Below are positions 9,581 to 18,585 of a DNA stretch of 64,000 nucleotides, piece by piece. Both the position numbers and the translations under genes were made by a program. Positions within the stretch are counted from its first letter, which is position 1, and every line of letters begins with the position of its first letter. A model generated the notes under the pieces. The model made no database searches, was not told the origin of the DNA, and worked only from the letters and a program-made list of their open reading frames with translations. This DNA comes from JBJMLO01 sp045805265 (GTDB lineage: Bacteria > Actinomycetota > UBA4738 > JACQTL01). Where the stretch lies: positions 115,569-179,568 of the forward strand of contig JBJMLO010000021.1 of the NCBI GenBank assembly GCA_045805265.1, in the 5' to 3' direction.

Positions 9581-10828
9581 CTACGAGGCGCGGCGGATCG
9601 CCAGGACGGCGTTCTGGCCGCCGAAGCCGAATGAGTTCGACAGGGCCAGGTCGACGGTGGCCTCCCGGGCCTCGTTGGGAATGGGATCGAGGTCGCAGGC
9701 GGGGTCCGGCGTGGCGTAGTGGATGGTCGGCGGCAGGACGCCGTCGTGGATGGCCAGCGCGACGGTGGCCGCCTCGGCGGCCCCGGCGGCCCCCAGCAGG
9801 TGGCCGGTCATCGACTTGGTGGACGAGACCGGAATCGTCCGGGCGACCTCCTCGCCCAGCGCGGCCTTGATGGCGGCCGTCTCGGCGGCGTCGTTGAGCT
9901 GCGTGGAGGTGCCGTGCGCGTTGATGTAGCCGACGTCCTCGGGCGCCGCACCCGCGTCGCGCATCGCGGCGCGGATGGCGATGGCGGCCCCGGTTCCGCT
10001 CGGCTCGGGCTGGGTGATGTGGAACGCGTCCGCGCTCGCGCCGTAGCCGGAGACCTCGGCGTAGATCCGGGCGCTGCGGGCCCGGGCGTGATCCTCCGAC
10101 TCGAGCACCAGCACGCAGGCGCCCTCGCTGAGCACGAACCCGTTGCGCCCGGCGTCGAACGGCCGGCTGGCCGTCTCCGGGTCCGGGTTCTTCGTCAGGG
10201 CCTGCATCTGGGCGAACGCCGCGATGCACAGGGGAAGGATCGCGGCCTCGGTCCCACCGGCGAGCGCCACGTCGATCAGCCCGTCGCGCACCATCCGGTA
10301 CGCCTCGCCGACCGCGTGCGCCCCGGCCGCGCAGGCCGTGACGATGCACATGTTCGGGCCGGTGAGCCCGAAGTGCATGGCGACATGTCCCGCGCTGGCG
10401 TTCGCCATCAGCCCGGGGACCATGAACGCGCTGACCCGGCCGGGCCCCCGTTCCAGGAGCACCTTGTGCTGCTGCAGCAGCGTCTCGATCCCGCCGACGC
10501 CGGTCGCGATGACGACGCCGGTCCGCTCGCCGCCGATCTCGGGCTTGCCGGCGTCCTCGTACGCGAGGTGCGCCGCCGACACCGCCAGGTGGACGGCGCG
10601 GTCGGTGCGCTTGGCCGCCTTGGGCTCCAGGTAGTCGGTCGACTGGAAGCCCTTGACCTCGCCCGCGAGCTGCACGGGAAGGTCGGACGGGTCGAACCGC
10701 TCGATCCGGGCGACCCCGTTCCGGCCGGTCCGCAGGCCCTTCCAGAAGTCGTCGACGCCGATGCCGACCGGCGTCACCGGGCCGATTCCCGTGACGACCA
10801 CGCGACGGCGTTGCGGCTGCTCGGTCAT
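9581..10828 (-). CDS. fabF: 3-oxoacyl-ACP synthase II (KAS II)
   Basis: Elongating condensing enzyme of type II fatty-acid synthesis, joining malonyl-ACP to acyl-ACP. 415 residues. The catalytic triad is visible: Cys166 in TACAAGAHA, His305 in NAHGTST and His343 in GHLLGAAGA, with Lys338 in STKSMTG. The C terminus SNSFGFGGQNAVLAI is typical. It is the last gene of the six-gene minus-strand fatty-acid operon, 25 bp after acpP. Confidence 0.96.
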   Translation of the reverse strand: MTEQPQRRRVVVTGIGPVTPVGIGVDDFWKGLRTGRNGVARIERFDPSDLPVQLAGEVKGFQSTDYLEPKAAKRTDRAVHLAVSAAHLAYEDAGKPEIGGERTGVVIATGVGGIETLLQQHKVLLERGPGRVSAFMVPGLMANASAGHVAMHFGLTGPNMCIVTACAAGAHAVGEAYRMVRDGLIDVALAGGTEAAILPLCIAAFAQMQALTKNPDPETASRPFDAGRNGFVLSEGACVLVLESEDHARARSARIYAEVSGYGASADAFHITQPEPSGTGAAIAIRAAMRDAGAAPEDVGYINAHGTSTQLNDAAETAAIKAALGEEVARTIPVSSTKSMTGHLLGAAGAAEAATVALAIHDGVLPPTIHYATPDPACDLDPIPNEAREATVDLALSNSFGFGGQNAVLAIRRAS

Positions 10829-10853
10829 GTCGTCGAGGCGGCGGACGGCGCTG

Positions 10854-11105
10854 CTAGGCCGCGACCCCGAGCTTGGTCGCCACCAGGTCGACGGCCTGGC
10901 CGACGGTCTTGACCTTCTCCATCTCGTCCTCGGGGATCTCGATCCCCATCTCGTCCTCGAGGGCCAGCACGGCCTCCGTGAGGTCGAGCGAGTCGGCGTT
11001 GAGGTCCTCGGCGAACCTGGCCTCGGGGGTTACCTGACCCTCGTCCACCGCCAGCTGCTCGGCGAGCACCTTGCGCACCTTGGTCTCGATCTCGTTCCGG
11101 TCCAT
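10854..11105 (-). CDS. acpP: Acyl carrier protein
   Basis: 83-residue acidic helical carrier that holds growing acyl chains on 4'-phosphopantetheine. The attachment site is Ser39 in the DSL motif (DLNADSLDLTE). ATG 11105 is preceded by a strong GGAGGAAAG ribosome site, which fixes the start. It lies between fabG (49 bp upstream) and fabF (25 bp downstream). The strong ribosome site fits the high ACP level needed relative to the enzymes. Confidence 0.96.
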   Translation of the reverse strand: MDRNEIETKVRKVLAEQLAVDEGQVTPEARFAEDLNADSLDLTEAVLALEDEMGIEIPEDEMEKVKTVGQAVDLVATKLGVAA

Positions 11106-11154
11106 TCTTTCCTCCTTCCCCCTCAGGGTACCGGCCACACGGCCGGGCCCTCAC

Positions 11155-11889
11155 CTACGCGGTCAGCCCACCGTCCACGGTGAGCACCGCCCCGTTCACG
11201 TACCCGGCCTCGTCGCTCATCAGGAACCGGACGAGGGCCGCCACCTCCTCCGGCGTCCCCGGCCGCCCTGCCGGGGTCCGGTCCAGCAGGTACCTCCGGG
11301 ACTCCTCGGGGAGCGCGTCGGTCAGGTCGGTCGAGATCAGCCCCGGGCACACGGCGTTCACCGTGATGCCGCGGGCGCCGACCTCGCGCGCCAGCGCCCG
11401 GGTCATGCCGACCACCGCTGCCTTCGACGCGGCGTAGGCGGACTGACCCGGATTCCCGTGCAGCGCGACGGCGGACGACATATTGACGATGCGGCCGAAC
11501 TTTTCGCGGAGCATCGTGCGCAACGCCGTCCGGGAGCACAGGAACGTGCCCCGCGCGTTGACCGACATGGTCCGGTCGAACTCCGCGGTGGGATACCGCA
11601 GAGCCAGCCCGTCCTTGCTGGTGCCGGCGTTGTTCACCAGGCCGCTCACCGGCCCGAGGGCCTCCGCGGCCTGCTTGAACGCGTCCTGGACCCGCGCCTC
11701 GTCGGCCGTGTCGAGGGCGAGCATGACCGCGCTGCCCCCCGCATCCTCGATGGTACGGACGACGTCCTTTGCCTCGCCCTCGGCGGAACGGAACCCGACG
11801 GCGACCGCCCACCCCGCGTCGGCCAGGGCGAGCGCGCAGGCCCGCCCGATGCCGCGGGAGCCGCCGGTGACCATGGCGACGCGGCTCAT
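11155..11889 (-). CDS. fabG: 3-oxoacyl-ACP reductase
   Basis: NADPH-dependent short-chain dehydrogenase reducing 3-oxoacyl-ACP in the fatty-acid cycle. 244 residues. Cofactor motif TGGSRGIG is at residues 8-15, NNAG at 86-89, and the catalytic residues are Ser139, Tyr152 and Lys156 (YAASK). The C terminus GAVLTVDGG is typical. The start overlaps the fabH stop by 4 nt (ATG 11889 within GCATGA on the minus strand), so translation is probably coupled. Confidence 0.95.
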   Translation of the reverse strand: MSRVAMVTGGSRGIGRACALALADAGWAVAVGFRSAEGEAKDVVRTIEDAGGSAVMLALDTADEARVQDAFKQAAEALGPVSGLVNNAGTSKDGLALRYPTAEFDRTMSVNARGTFLCSRTALRTMLREKFGRIVNMSSAVALHGNPGQSAYAASKAAVVGMTRALAREVGARGITVNAVCPGLISTDLTDALPEESRRYLLDRTPAGRPGTPEEVAALVRFLMSDEAGYVNGAVLTVDGGLTA

Positions 11890-12896
11890 GCCGCCGCCTC
11901 GAACGCCGGCGCGGTCCACCGGATCAGCGACGCGCCCCACGCGAGGCCAGCCCCGAACGAGGTCATCAGCACCAGCTCGCCCGGCCGGACCAGCCCCGCC
12001 CGCCAGGCCTCGTCGAGCGCGATCGGGATCGACGCCGCCGACGTGTTCCCGATGCGGTCGACGTCGGAGATCACCCGGTCGGCGCCGAACCCCAGCCGGT
12101 CGGCGACCGTCTTCATGATCCGGGCGTTGGCCTGGTGGGGGATGAGCCACCGTACGTCGTCGGCGGTCACGCCGGACTTCTCGATCAGCGACCGGCAGGC
12201 GTCGGTCATGCCGACCACGGCCCGCCTGTACACGTCCTTGCCGCTCTGCATCACGATCTTGTCGACGGGCGGCTCGTCGGGATCGGGCAGGGCGGTTCCC
12301 CCGACGGGGATCGTCAGGAGCTTCGCGACCCGGCCGTCGGCGGCGAGGTTCGTCGCCATCACGCCGGCCTCCGGCGAGGGAACGAACAGCGCCGCGCCGG
12401 CGCCGTCGCCGAACAGCACGCACGTCGAGCGGTCTTCCATGTTGAGCCGCCGCGAGAGCGTCTCCGCCCCGACCAGCACGACGTTGTCGGCGGCGCCCGA
12501 CTCGATCATGGCGCGGACCACGGAGGTCCCGTAGCTGAAGCCCGCGCACGCGGCGTTGATGTCGAACGCCGGGCAGCTGACGCCCAGCGCGTCCTGGACC
12601 ATCACGGCCACCGAGGGCAGCAGGCGGTCGGGTGTCACGGTGGCCACGACGATCAGATCGAGCTGCTCGGGCGCCATCCCGGCCGCGTCCAGCGTCCGGC
12701 GGGCGGCCTCGGTCGACAGCGTCGCGGTGGTTTCGCCATCTCCGGCGAACCGCCGCTCGCGGATGCCGGTCCGGTCGACGATCCACTCGTCGGACGTCTC
12801 GACCAGCGACTCGAAATAGGAGTTCGGAACGACGCGCTCGGGGAGCGCCGAGCCGGTGGCCGCGACGGCGGCGAATCGTCCGCGGCCCTGCGTCAC
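11886..12896 (-). CDS. fabH: 3-oxoacyl-ACP synthase III (KAS III)
   Basis: Initiates fatty-acid synthesis by condensing an acyl-CoA primer with malonyl-ACP. 336 residues. The catalytic triad is Cys117 (INAACAGFSYG), His254 (WLIPHQANARI) and Asn284 (RIGNTSAAS). The N-terminal block SDEWIVDRTGIRERR is a FabH signature. It overlaps its neighbours on both sides by 4 nt. Primer preference (straight or branched) cannot be read from the sequence. Confidence 0.96.
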   Translation of the reverse strand: MTQGRGRFAAVAATGSALPERVVPNSYFESLVETSDEWIVDRTGIRERRFAGDGETTATLSTEAARRTLDAAGMAPEQLDLIVVATVTPDRLLPSVAVMVQDALGVSCPAFDINAACAGFSYGTSVVRAMIESGAADNVVLVGAETLSRRLNMEDRSTCVLFGDGAGAALFVPSPEAGVMATNLAADGRVAKLLTIPVGGTALPDPDEPPVDKIVMQSGKDVYRRAVVGMTDACRSLIEKSGVTADDVRWLIPHQANARIMKTVADRLGFGADRVISDVDRIGNTSAASIPIALDEAWRAGLVRPGELVLMTSFGAGLAWGASLIRWTAPAFEAAA

Positions 12897-13204
12897 TCCC
12901 GCTCCACCCAGGCGACCGCCTGGCCCGGCGTCAGCAGCTCGCCGTCCCGTCCCAGCACGGCTCCCAGCCTACCCCGCACCGTGGAGCACACCGCGTGCTC
13001 GGTCCGGTCGGCGAGCTCGACCACCGCCACGGCCTGGCCTTTCTCCACCAGCTCGTGGCCACCCCCGAATCGCTCGGGCGGCAGAATGTGCAGCCGCCCG
13101 CCGACCGGGGTGATCAGCACGTGGATCGGAATGTCGGTCCGCTCGCCGTGGTCGACCCGGACGTCGACGACGCCCTCGCCGACCTGCTCGATGGCAGTGC
13201 TCAT
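12893..13204 (-). CDS. Small biotinyl/lipoyl-like protein without the modified lysine
   Basis: 103 residues, between fabD and fabH, with 4-nt overlaps at both ends. The sequence follows the biotinyl-domain hammerhead pattern: VLITPVGGRLHIL, then GHELVEKGQAVAVVELADRTEHAV, then GRLGAVLGRDGELLTPGQAVAWVE. In biotin carboxyl carrier proteins the middle segment ends in EAMKL, with the biotinylated lysine. Here it reads ELADRTEHAV, with no lysine at the turn. It may be a structural adaptor or allosteric partner of the fatty-acid enzymes rather than a carrier. Family assignment rests on pattern only; the position in the operon supports a role in fatty-acid synthesis. Confidence 0.7.
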   Translation of the reverse strand: MSTAIEQVGEGVVDVRVDHGERTDIPIHVLITPVGGRLHILPPERFGGGHELVEKGQAVAVVELADRTEHAVCSTVRGRLGAVLGRDGELLTPGQAVAWVERE

Positions 13205-14154
13205 GCGATCTCCTTGGACAGGGCGGGCGAGGACAGGGCGGGCGACGATCTGACGAGCTCGGCGGCGGCCTCCGGCGAGCCCACGGCGACGGCGGTCGCG
13301 CCGGGGACGGTCCGGCGGACCAGCTTGGAGAGCACGTCGCCGGGCCCGGCCTCCACGAACGCGTCGATGCCGAACTCGGCGAGCGCCCGCATCGAGCGCT
13401 CCCACCGGACCGGCGAGACGATGTGCCGGGACAGCAGGTCCCGCAGCGCCGACGCCTCCCGGGTGACCCGGCCGCTGACGTTGGGGGCGAGCACCATCCG
13501 GGGCCGGTGGAACGTCGCGTGCGACAGTGCATCGCGCAGGGGGTCGAGCGCCGGCCGCATGAGCGGCGAGTGGAACGCCCCGGCCACCTTCAGCCGGATG
13601 GCCTTGGCTCCCTTCGACCGGGCGGCCTCCTCGGCCAGTTCGACCGCCGCGATCGACCCCGAGAGCACGATCTGCTTCGGCGCGTTCTCGTTGGCGACCT
13701 CGAGCACGCCGCCCCGCCCGGCGACGCGGCACACCTCGGCGGCGTCCTCGGGGGAGAGCCCGATGATCGCGGTCATGCCGGACGGCGACGCGTCGGAGGC
13801 CTCCTGCATGGCGGCGCCGCGAGTGAGCACGATGCGGAATGCGTCCACGGGCTCCAGCACGCCGGCGGCGACCAGGGCGACGAACTCGCCGAGCGAGTGC
13901 CCGGCGGCCGCCTCGAAGCGCGCCCCCTCGGCCTCCAGCACCCGGAACGCCGCGAGATCGCAGGCGAACAGGGCCGGCTGGACGAGCTCCGTGGTGGCCA
14001 GCGCCGAGGAGTCCTGGCAGAGCTCGACCACGTCGCGCCCCCACGCCTCCGACAGCTCGGACAGCACAGCGGCGCCGGCCTCGTGGTTGGACCACGGATC
14101 GGCCATTCCTGCGTACTGGGAACCCTGGCCGGGGAACAGAACCGCGGCACGCAC
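13201..14154 (-). CDS. fabD: Malonyl-CoA:ACP transacylase
   Basis: Loads malonyl groups onto ACP. The active-site serine is Ser87 in AAGHSLGEF, and the catalytic His is in AGAFHSPLM. AAVLFPGQGSQYAGM is the standard N terminus. I chose GTG 14154 because it places that motif right at the start; an in-frame ATG at 14205 would add 17 residues of non-conserved sequence, and neither has a strong ribosome site. First gene of the fab operon; it overlaps the biotinyl-like gene by 4 nt and is divergent from the 14347 gene. Confidence 0.94.
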   Translation of the reverse strand: MRAAVLFPGQGSQYAGMADPWSNHEAGAAVLSELSEAWGRDVVELCQDSSALATTELVQPALFACDLAAFRVLEAEGARFEAAAGHSLGEFVALVAAGVLEPVDAFRIVLTRGAAMQEASDASPSGMTAIIGLSPEDAAEVCRVAGRGGVLEVANENAPKQIVLSGSIAAVELAEEAARSKGAKAIRLKVAGAFHSPLMRPALDPLRDALSHATFHRPRMVLAPNVSGRVTREASALRDLLSRHIVSPVRWERSMRALAEFGIDAFVEAGPGDVLSKLVRRTVPGATAVAVGSPEAAAELVRSSPALSSPALSKEIA

Positions 14155-14346
14155 GGCTACTGCACCCCGCCAGTCGCGTGCGGCTGCATTGGTTGTTCGA
14201 CCCACTGAAGCCCCACCCGGTTACAGCGGCGATGTGACGAAGATGTCACGACCGCGGGGAGCCGCACAAAGCTGCCGAGGAAGCCGGTTCGCGGAGGTGG
14301 CAGTCGATATACTCCGGCGGACCCCGATCGACCGGAGGAGTTCGCC

Positions 14347-14985
14347 ATGGCCGACCACACGAAACTGGACATCCTCGAGGAGAAGGGCTTCGCGATCCTC
14401 GAGCCGTACGAGGGCGAGATCGACCCGTCCGAATGGGAGCAGCTCACGTACCTGGACTGGAAGTCGGGCGGCGATACGAACTTCGCCGTCCTCGCCTCCG
14501 CCAACGGTGACGACGACGCCCGCGGGTTCTGGGAGTTCGGCAAGCCGGACAAGGACGGCGTGTGGACCGTGAACGTCGAGAAGGCCCCGACGCTGAAGAA
14601 GTGGGTCGAGTCGGTCGGCGCGCGCTACGGTCGCGTCCGGATCATCAAGCTCGAGCCCTCCACCAGCGAGGAGGAGGTCGCCAACAAGTTCCTCCACCTC
14701 GACGACAACAACCGGATGAACCCCGACGGCGAGGGCTGGGTCGTGCGCTCGTGGCTGAACCTCACCGACGACCCGGACAGCTACATGATCGTCCGGGACG
14801 ACAAGGGCGACCCCGCCACCGAGAGCCACATCCCCTGCCCGAAAAACGCACAGTTCGTGGTGGACACCGAGCGGCTTCACCACGCCGTGTATCACCCGGG
14901 CGACAAGCCGCGGTACGCGCTGATCACGAGCTTCGAGTCGGGCCCCGAGCTCGACGCCTGGATCCAGGCGAACCTGCCGAAGTAG
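14347..14985 (+). CDS. Conserved small protein with 2OG/Fe(II)-oxygenase-like residue pattern
   Basis: 212 acidic residues. GGAGGAG lies 6 nt before ATG 14347, so the start is secure. I do not recognise a named family. The second half has an HxD pair (His117, Asp119 in FLHLDDNNR), a later histidine cluster (His178, His179, His183 in RLHHAVYHPG) and Arg189 followed by YALI. In 2-oxoglutarate/Fe(II) oxygenases of the Asp/Asn-hydroxylase kind, an HxD, a distal His and a following Arg bind iron and co-substrate. The arrangement WVVRSWLNLTDDPDSYMI between them fits a double-stranded beta-helix. Function is inferred and uncertain. It stands alone, divergent from fabD. Confidence 0.6.
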   Translation: MADHTKLDILEEKGFAILEPYEGEIDPSEWEQLTYLDWKSGGDTNFAVLASANGDDDARGFWEFGKPDKDGVWTVNVEKAPTLKKWVESVGARYGRVRIIKLEPSTSEEEVANKFLHLDDNNRMNPDGEGWVVRSWLNLTDDPDSYMIVRDDKGDPATESHIPCPKNAQFVVDTERLHHAVYHPGDKPRYALITSFESGPELDAWIQANLPK

Positions 14986-15222
14986 GCATCGGAGGAACGC
15001 CGGCACCGGCGGCGCCTGTTTTGCTTTTCGAGGCGGGCGTGCTCCGGTCGCTTTGTCTGCCTTCCCTTTGGGGCATTCGGTGGTCAGCCGGTCAACCCGC
15101 TGCCGGCAAACCAGTGGGATGGCGAGGCCGGTCCCGGGCTCGGTGGGGGGACGGGTTGGAGGTCGCTCGGGGGATGGATTCGACGCCCTACGGGTGACGA
15201 AAGATGACTCGATCGAGCCATT

Positions 15223-16479
15223 GTGGATGTCGAACGCTTGTTCGATACTGTCGAGGTCATGAGCACGCTGCGATCGGGGCTGGACGAGCTGAGGGCCGTG
15301 GAACTGCGGCACCTGGCCCATGGGGAGCTGGAGGACCGGCTGTCCGAGATCCGCCGGGCGGTGGGCGTCCTGGAAGCCGAGAGCGCCCGCACGGTGGCCG
15401 AGATCGAGCGCCGGGGGACCTTCGCCGAGTCGGGGCACCTGTCCATGACCTCCTACGTGGAGCACCGGTTCCAGGCCTCATGGTCCGAGGCGGCCCGGCA
15501 GGTCCGCACCGCCCGGGCCCTGGAGGCCATGCCTGCCGTCCGGGAGGCCCTGTACGACGGGGAGGTTTCCCCCTCCGCGGTGGGCCAGCTGGTCACGGCG
15601 CAGGAGGCCAACCCCGAGGAGTTTCACAAGGTGGAGTCCGTGCTCGTGGACGCGGCCCGGACCCTGCCGGTGCGGGACCTCCGCAGGGCCGTGGCCCACT
15701 GGCGTGACATGGTGGATGCCGATGCGGCGATCAAGGCAGACCGGGAGCGCTACGACCGGCGGGGGCTGCACGCGTCCCCCACCTTCGAGGGCATGGTGAG
15801 GGTGGACGGCAACCTCGACCCGGAGACCGGGCAGTGCCTGATCACGGCCCTGAGGGCGGTGATCGACACGGAGGTCCGGGACGGCACGCAGGACCCCCGG
15901 ACCCCGGCCCAGCGCCGGTGCGACGCCCTGGGGGAGATCTCCCGGCAGTTCTTGGGCCGGGTGGACCGACCCGTGGTGGGCGGGGAGCGGCCCCACCTCA
16001 CCGTGACGCTCGACCTGGAGGCCCTGGAGGCAAGGGCGGGCCACCGGTGCGAGCTCGAGGAGTCAGGGACCATCTCCCCGGCCTCGGCCCGGAGGATCGC
16101 GTGCGACGCGAAGGTGGCAAGGGTGATCACCGGGGGGGGCTCCGAGCCCCTCGACGTGGGGAGGAGGACCCCGGTGGTCCCGGCCGGCATCCGGCGTGCC
16201 GTGGTGGTCAGGGACCGGGGATGCCGGTTCCCCGGCTGCGACCGTCCCCCGCCGTGGTGCGACGCCCACCACGGCATCCACTGGGCGGACGGCGGCGAGA
16301 CCAAGCTTGCGAACCTGGTCCTGCTGTGCCGCCGGCATCATCGGATGGTCCACGACGGGTTCGGGTTGCAGATGACCGACGCCGGGCCGGTGTTCTCCCG
16401 CCCCGACGGAACACCACTGGAGGACCGGGCGCCGCCCTCAAACAGGGCCCAGGCGGGAGCCCCACGGTCGACAGTGTGA
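15223..16479 (+). CDS. DUF222 / HNH endonuclease-like protein (13E12 family type)
   Basis: 418 residues. The N-terminal two thirds are the helical DUF222 region (RTARALEAMPAVREALYDGEVS, then TFEGMVRVDGNLDPETG). The C-terminal part is an HNH nuclease fold with zinc cysteines and catalytic His: CRFPGCDRPPPWCDAHH, then LANLVLLCRRHHRMVHDG. This architecture is abundant in actinobacteria, often in many copies, and is usually listed as a putative endonuclease of unknown role. ATG 15223 has no good ribosome site; ATG 15259 (MSTLRSGLDE) is an alternative. Free-standing between the 14347 gene and mreB. Confidence 0.85.
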   Translation: MDVERLFDTVEVMSTLRSGLDELRAVELRHLAHGELEDRLSEIRRAVGVLEAESARTVAEIERRGTFAESGHLSMTSYVEHRFQASWSEAARQVRTARALEAMPAVREALYDGEVSPSAVGQLVTAQEANPEEFHKVESVLVDAARTLPVRDLRRAVAHWRDMVDADAAIKADRERYDRRGLHASPTFEGMVRVDGNLDPETGQCLITALRAVIDTEVRDGTQDPRTPAQRRCDALGEISRQFLGRVDRPVVGGERPHLTVTLDLEALEARAGHRCELEESGTISPASARRIACDAKVARVITGGGSEPLDVGRRTPVVPAGIRRAVVVRDRGCRFPGCDRPPPWCDAHHGIHWADGGETKLANLVLLCRRHHRMVHDGFGLQMTDAGPVFSRPDGTPLEDRAPPSNRAQAGAPRSTV

Positions 16480-16509
16480 TGTGGCGCGAGGGCCCCCAGA
16501 CGGGGCCGA

Positions 16510-16545
16510 GTTGAAGTCGAGGGTGGGCCAACTCTCGACCTCAAC
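16510..16545 (+). terminator. Hairpin between the DUF222/HNH gene and mreB
   Basis: GTTGAAGTCGAG (16510-16521) and CTCGACCTCAAC (16534-16545) form a 12-bp stem with one mismatch and a 12-nt loop. It sits 31 bp after the HNH stop. No T tract follows, so this would be a U-less actinobacterial type of terminator or an mRNA end stabiliser; the effect is inferred. Confidence 0.45.
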
Positions 16546-16650
16546 TCGACCTCAGGAAAAAATGCAGGTCAACGGCGGTGAAATGTCCGCGAATGCCGAG
16601 TGAACGGGTTGCCAGGTTCACCGGGCATCCGGTACAACGTGTGCGCCCTC

Positions 16651-17733
16651 ATGGCCGAGAGCAGACGTAGACGCTTCGCGCTGTCGCCCGACGGCTCGAG
16701 CACAGAAGGCTTGACCGGGTTCCTGGGCCGCGACATGGCGGTCGATCTTGGGACCGCAAACACGCTCGTCTACGTTCGCGGAAGGGGCATCGTCCTCAAC
16801 GAGCCTTCGGTCGTGGCCATCAACACGCTCAACGGGGCGATCCTGGCCGTCGGGGCCGAGGCCAAGCGCATGATCGGCCGTACGCCGAGTCACATCCGCG
16901 CGGTTCGGCCGCTGAAGGACGGCGTCATCGCCGACTTCGACGTGACCGAGAAGATGCTCCGGTACTTCATCCAGAAGGTCCACCGCCGGCGCATGCTGGC
17001 CAAGCCCCGGGTGGTGGTCTGCGTGCCGAGCGGCATCACCGGGGTCGAGCAGCGTGCCGTCGAGGAGGCCACGATCTCCGCCGGCGCGCGCCGGGCATTC
17101 ATCATCGAGGAGCCCATGGCCGCAGCCATCGGCGCCGGGCTTCCGATCCACGAGCCGACCGGGAACATGGTCGTCGACATCGGCGGCGGGACGACCGAGG
17201 TCGCCGTGATCTCCCTGGGCGGGATCGTCACCTCGACCAGCCTCCGCATCGGCGGCGACGAGCTGGACGAGTCGATCATCCAGTTCGTCAAGAAGGAGTA
17301 CTCGCTCCTGCTCGGCGAGCGGACGTCGGAGGCCATCAAGGTCGCCGTCGGGTCCGTGTTCCCGCTGCCCGAGGAGCTGATCGCCGAGATCAAGGGCCGC
17401 GACCTCGTCTCCGGACTGCCGAAGACGATCCACATCACTGCGGAAGAGGTCCGCAAGGCCATCGAGGAGCCCGTGTCCTCGGTCATCGACGCGATCAAGA
17501 ACACCCTCGACCGAACCCCGCCCGAGCTCGCGGCGGACATCATGGAGAAGGGCATCGTGCTCACCGGCGGCGGGGCATTGCTCCGAGGCCTGGACGAGCG
17601 CCTGAAGCACGAGACGGGCATGCCGGTGCACATCGCGGACAATCCGCTGTCCTCGGTGGCCATCGGGTCGGGCAAGTGCCTGGAGGAGTTCGAGGTCCTT
17701 CAGAGGGTGCTGGTCAGCCCGTCTCGCCGGTAG
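16651..17733 (+). CDS. mreB: Rod-shape determining actin homologue MreB
   Basis: Actin-fold ATPase that organises lateral wall synthesis on the inner membrane face. With the ATG at 16651 the product is 360 residues, slightly longer than usual (about 345) because of an N-terminal tail (MAESRRRRFALSPDGSSTEG). Phosphate-1 motif DLGTANTLVYV is at residues 32-42. Phosphate-2 (MVVDIGGGTTEVAVISLGG) and the adenosine motif (IVLTGGGALLRGLDERL) are intact. Other starts are GTG 16600 and ATG 16735, the latter removing the tail. First gene of mreB-mreC-mreD-pbp2-rodA, implying a rod-shaped or polar-growth lineage. Confidence 0.96.
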   Translation: MAESRRRRFALSPDGSSTEGLTGFLGRDMAVDLGTANTLVYVRGRGIVLNEPSVVAINTLNGAILAVGAEAKRMIGRTPSHIRAVRPLKDGVIADFDVTEKMLRYFIQKVHRRRMLAKPRVVVCVPSGITGVEQRAVEEATISAGARRAFIIEEPMAAAIGAGLPIHEPTGNMVVDIGGGTTEVAVISLGGIVTSTSLRIGGDELDESIIQFVKKEYSLLLGERTSEAIKVAVGSVFPLPEELIAEIKGRDLVSGLPKTIHITAEEVRKAIEEPVSSVIDAIKNTLDRTPPELAADIMEKGIVLTGGGALLRGLDERLKHETGMPVHIADNPLSSVAIGSGKCLEEFEVLQRVLVSPSRR

Positions 17734-17742
17734 GAGGCCCTC

Positions 17743-18576
17743 GTGGCGATCGGCGGCAGGACCCGGAGCACGCGCGGCATGGTCATCCTGCTGGTCGTCG
17801 CGTCCCTGGTGACGATCACGATCGACTACCGCGAGGGCTCGGGTGGGCCGCTGGCCAAGGTCTCGGACGCCCTGCAGGCCGTGGTGACGCCCATGCAGCG
17901 GGGCGTGTCGACGGTGTTCCACCCGGTGGCGGCGTTCTTCGGCGCCCTGGCCCATCTGGGGTCGAACGAGGCGAAGATCAAGTCGCTCCAGCATCAGGTC
18001 CAGGCGTACCAGCGCGAGAGCAGGCAGTACGGCATCGCGCTGAGGCAGCTGAACGAGCTGCAGCAGCAGCTCGACATCGCCAAGAGCTACGAGTTCCAGA
18101 CGACCGGGGCGGACGTGATCGGTAGCGCGATCTCGAACTTCGAGTGGTCGGTCGACATCGACAAGGGCTTGGGCGACGGGATCCGGAAAGAGATGCCCGT
18201 CATGTCCGCCCAGGGCCTGGTGGGCAAGGTGATCGACGTCTGGCCGGGAGGGTCGAAGGTTCTGCTGATCGCCGACCCGGACTCCTCGGTGGCCGCCCGG
18301 CTGGTGGGATCCCAGCAGACCGGAATGCTGACCGGCCAGGGCCACAGCGACCTCCAGATGAGCCTGATCGACCAGTCCACCCAGGTGGCCACCGGCGAGG
18401 GTGTCATGACCAGCGCCTACAACGGGGGGCTGTTCCCGGCGGGCATCCCCATCGGCAGCGTTGCGGACGTCACGGTCGACGCCGCCACCGGCGAGAAGCA
18501 GATCAGCGTGGCGCCGTTCGTCGACTTCTCGAAGCTCGACGTCGTCCTCGTGATCACGTCGTTCAACGGGGGATGA
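17743..18576 (+). CDS. mreC: Rod-shape determining protein MreC
   Basis: 277 residues from a GTG start 9 bp after mreB. One N-terminal membrane helix (GMVILLVVASLVTITIDY), then a coiled coil (KIKSLQHQVQAYQRESRQY through LQQQLDIA), then the beta-barrel region with the MreC signatures GDGIRKEMPVMSAQGLVGKV and LIADPDSSVAARL. MreC links cytoplasmic MreB to PBP2 in the periplasm-equivalent space. Confidence 0.94.
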   Translation: MAIGGRTRSTRGMVILLVVASLVTITIDYREGSGGPLAKVSDALQAVVTPMQRGVSTVFHPVAAFFGALAHLGSNEAKIKSLQHQVQAYQRESRQYGIALRQLNELQQQLDIAKSYEFQTTGADVIGSAISNFEWSVDIDKGLGDGIRKEMPVMSAQGLVGKVIDVWPGGSKVLLIADPDSSVAARLVGSQQTGMLTGQGHSDLQMSLIDQSTQVATGEGVMTSAYNGGLFPAGIPIGSVADVTVDAATGEKQISVAPFVDFSKLDVVLVITSFNGG

Positions 18577-18585
18577 CGGCGACTC

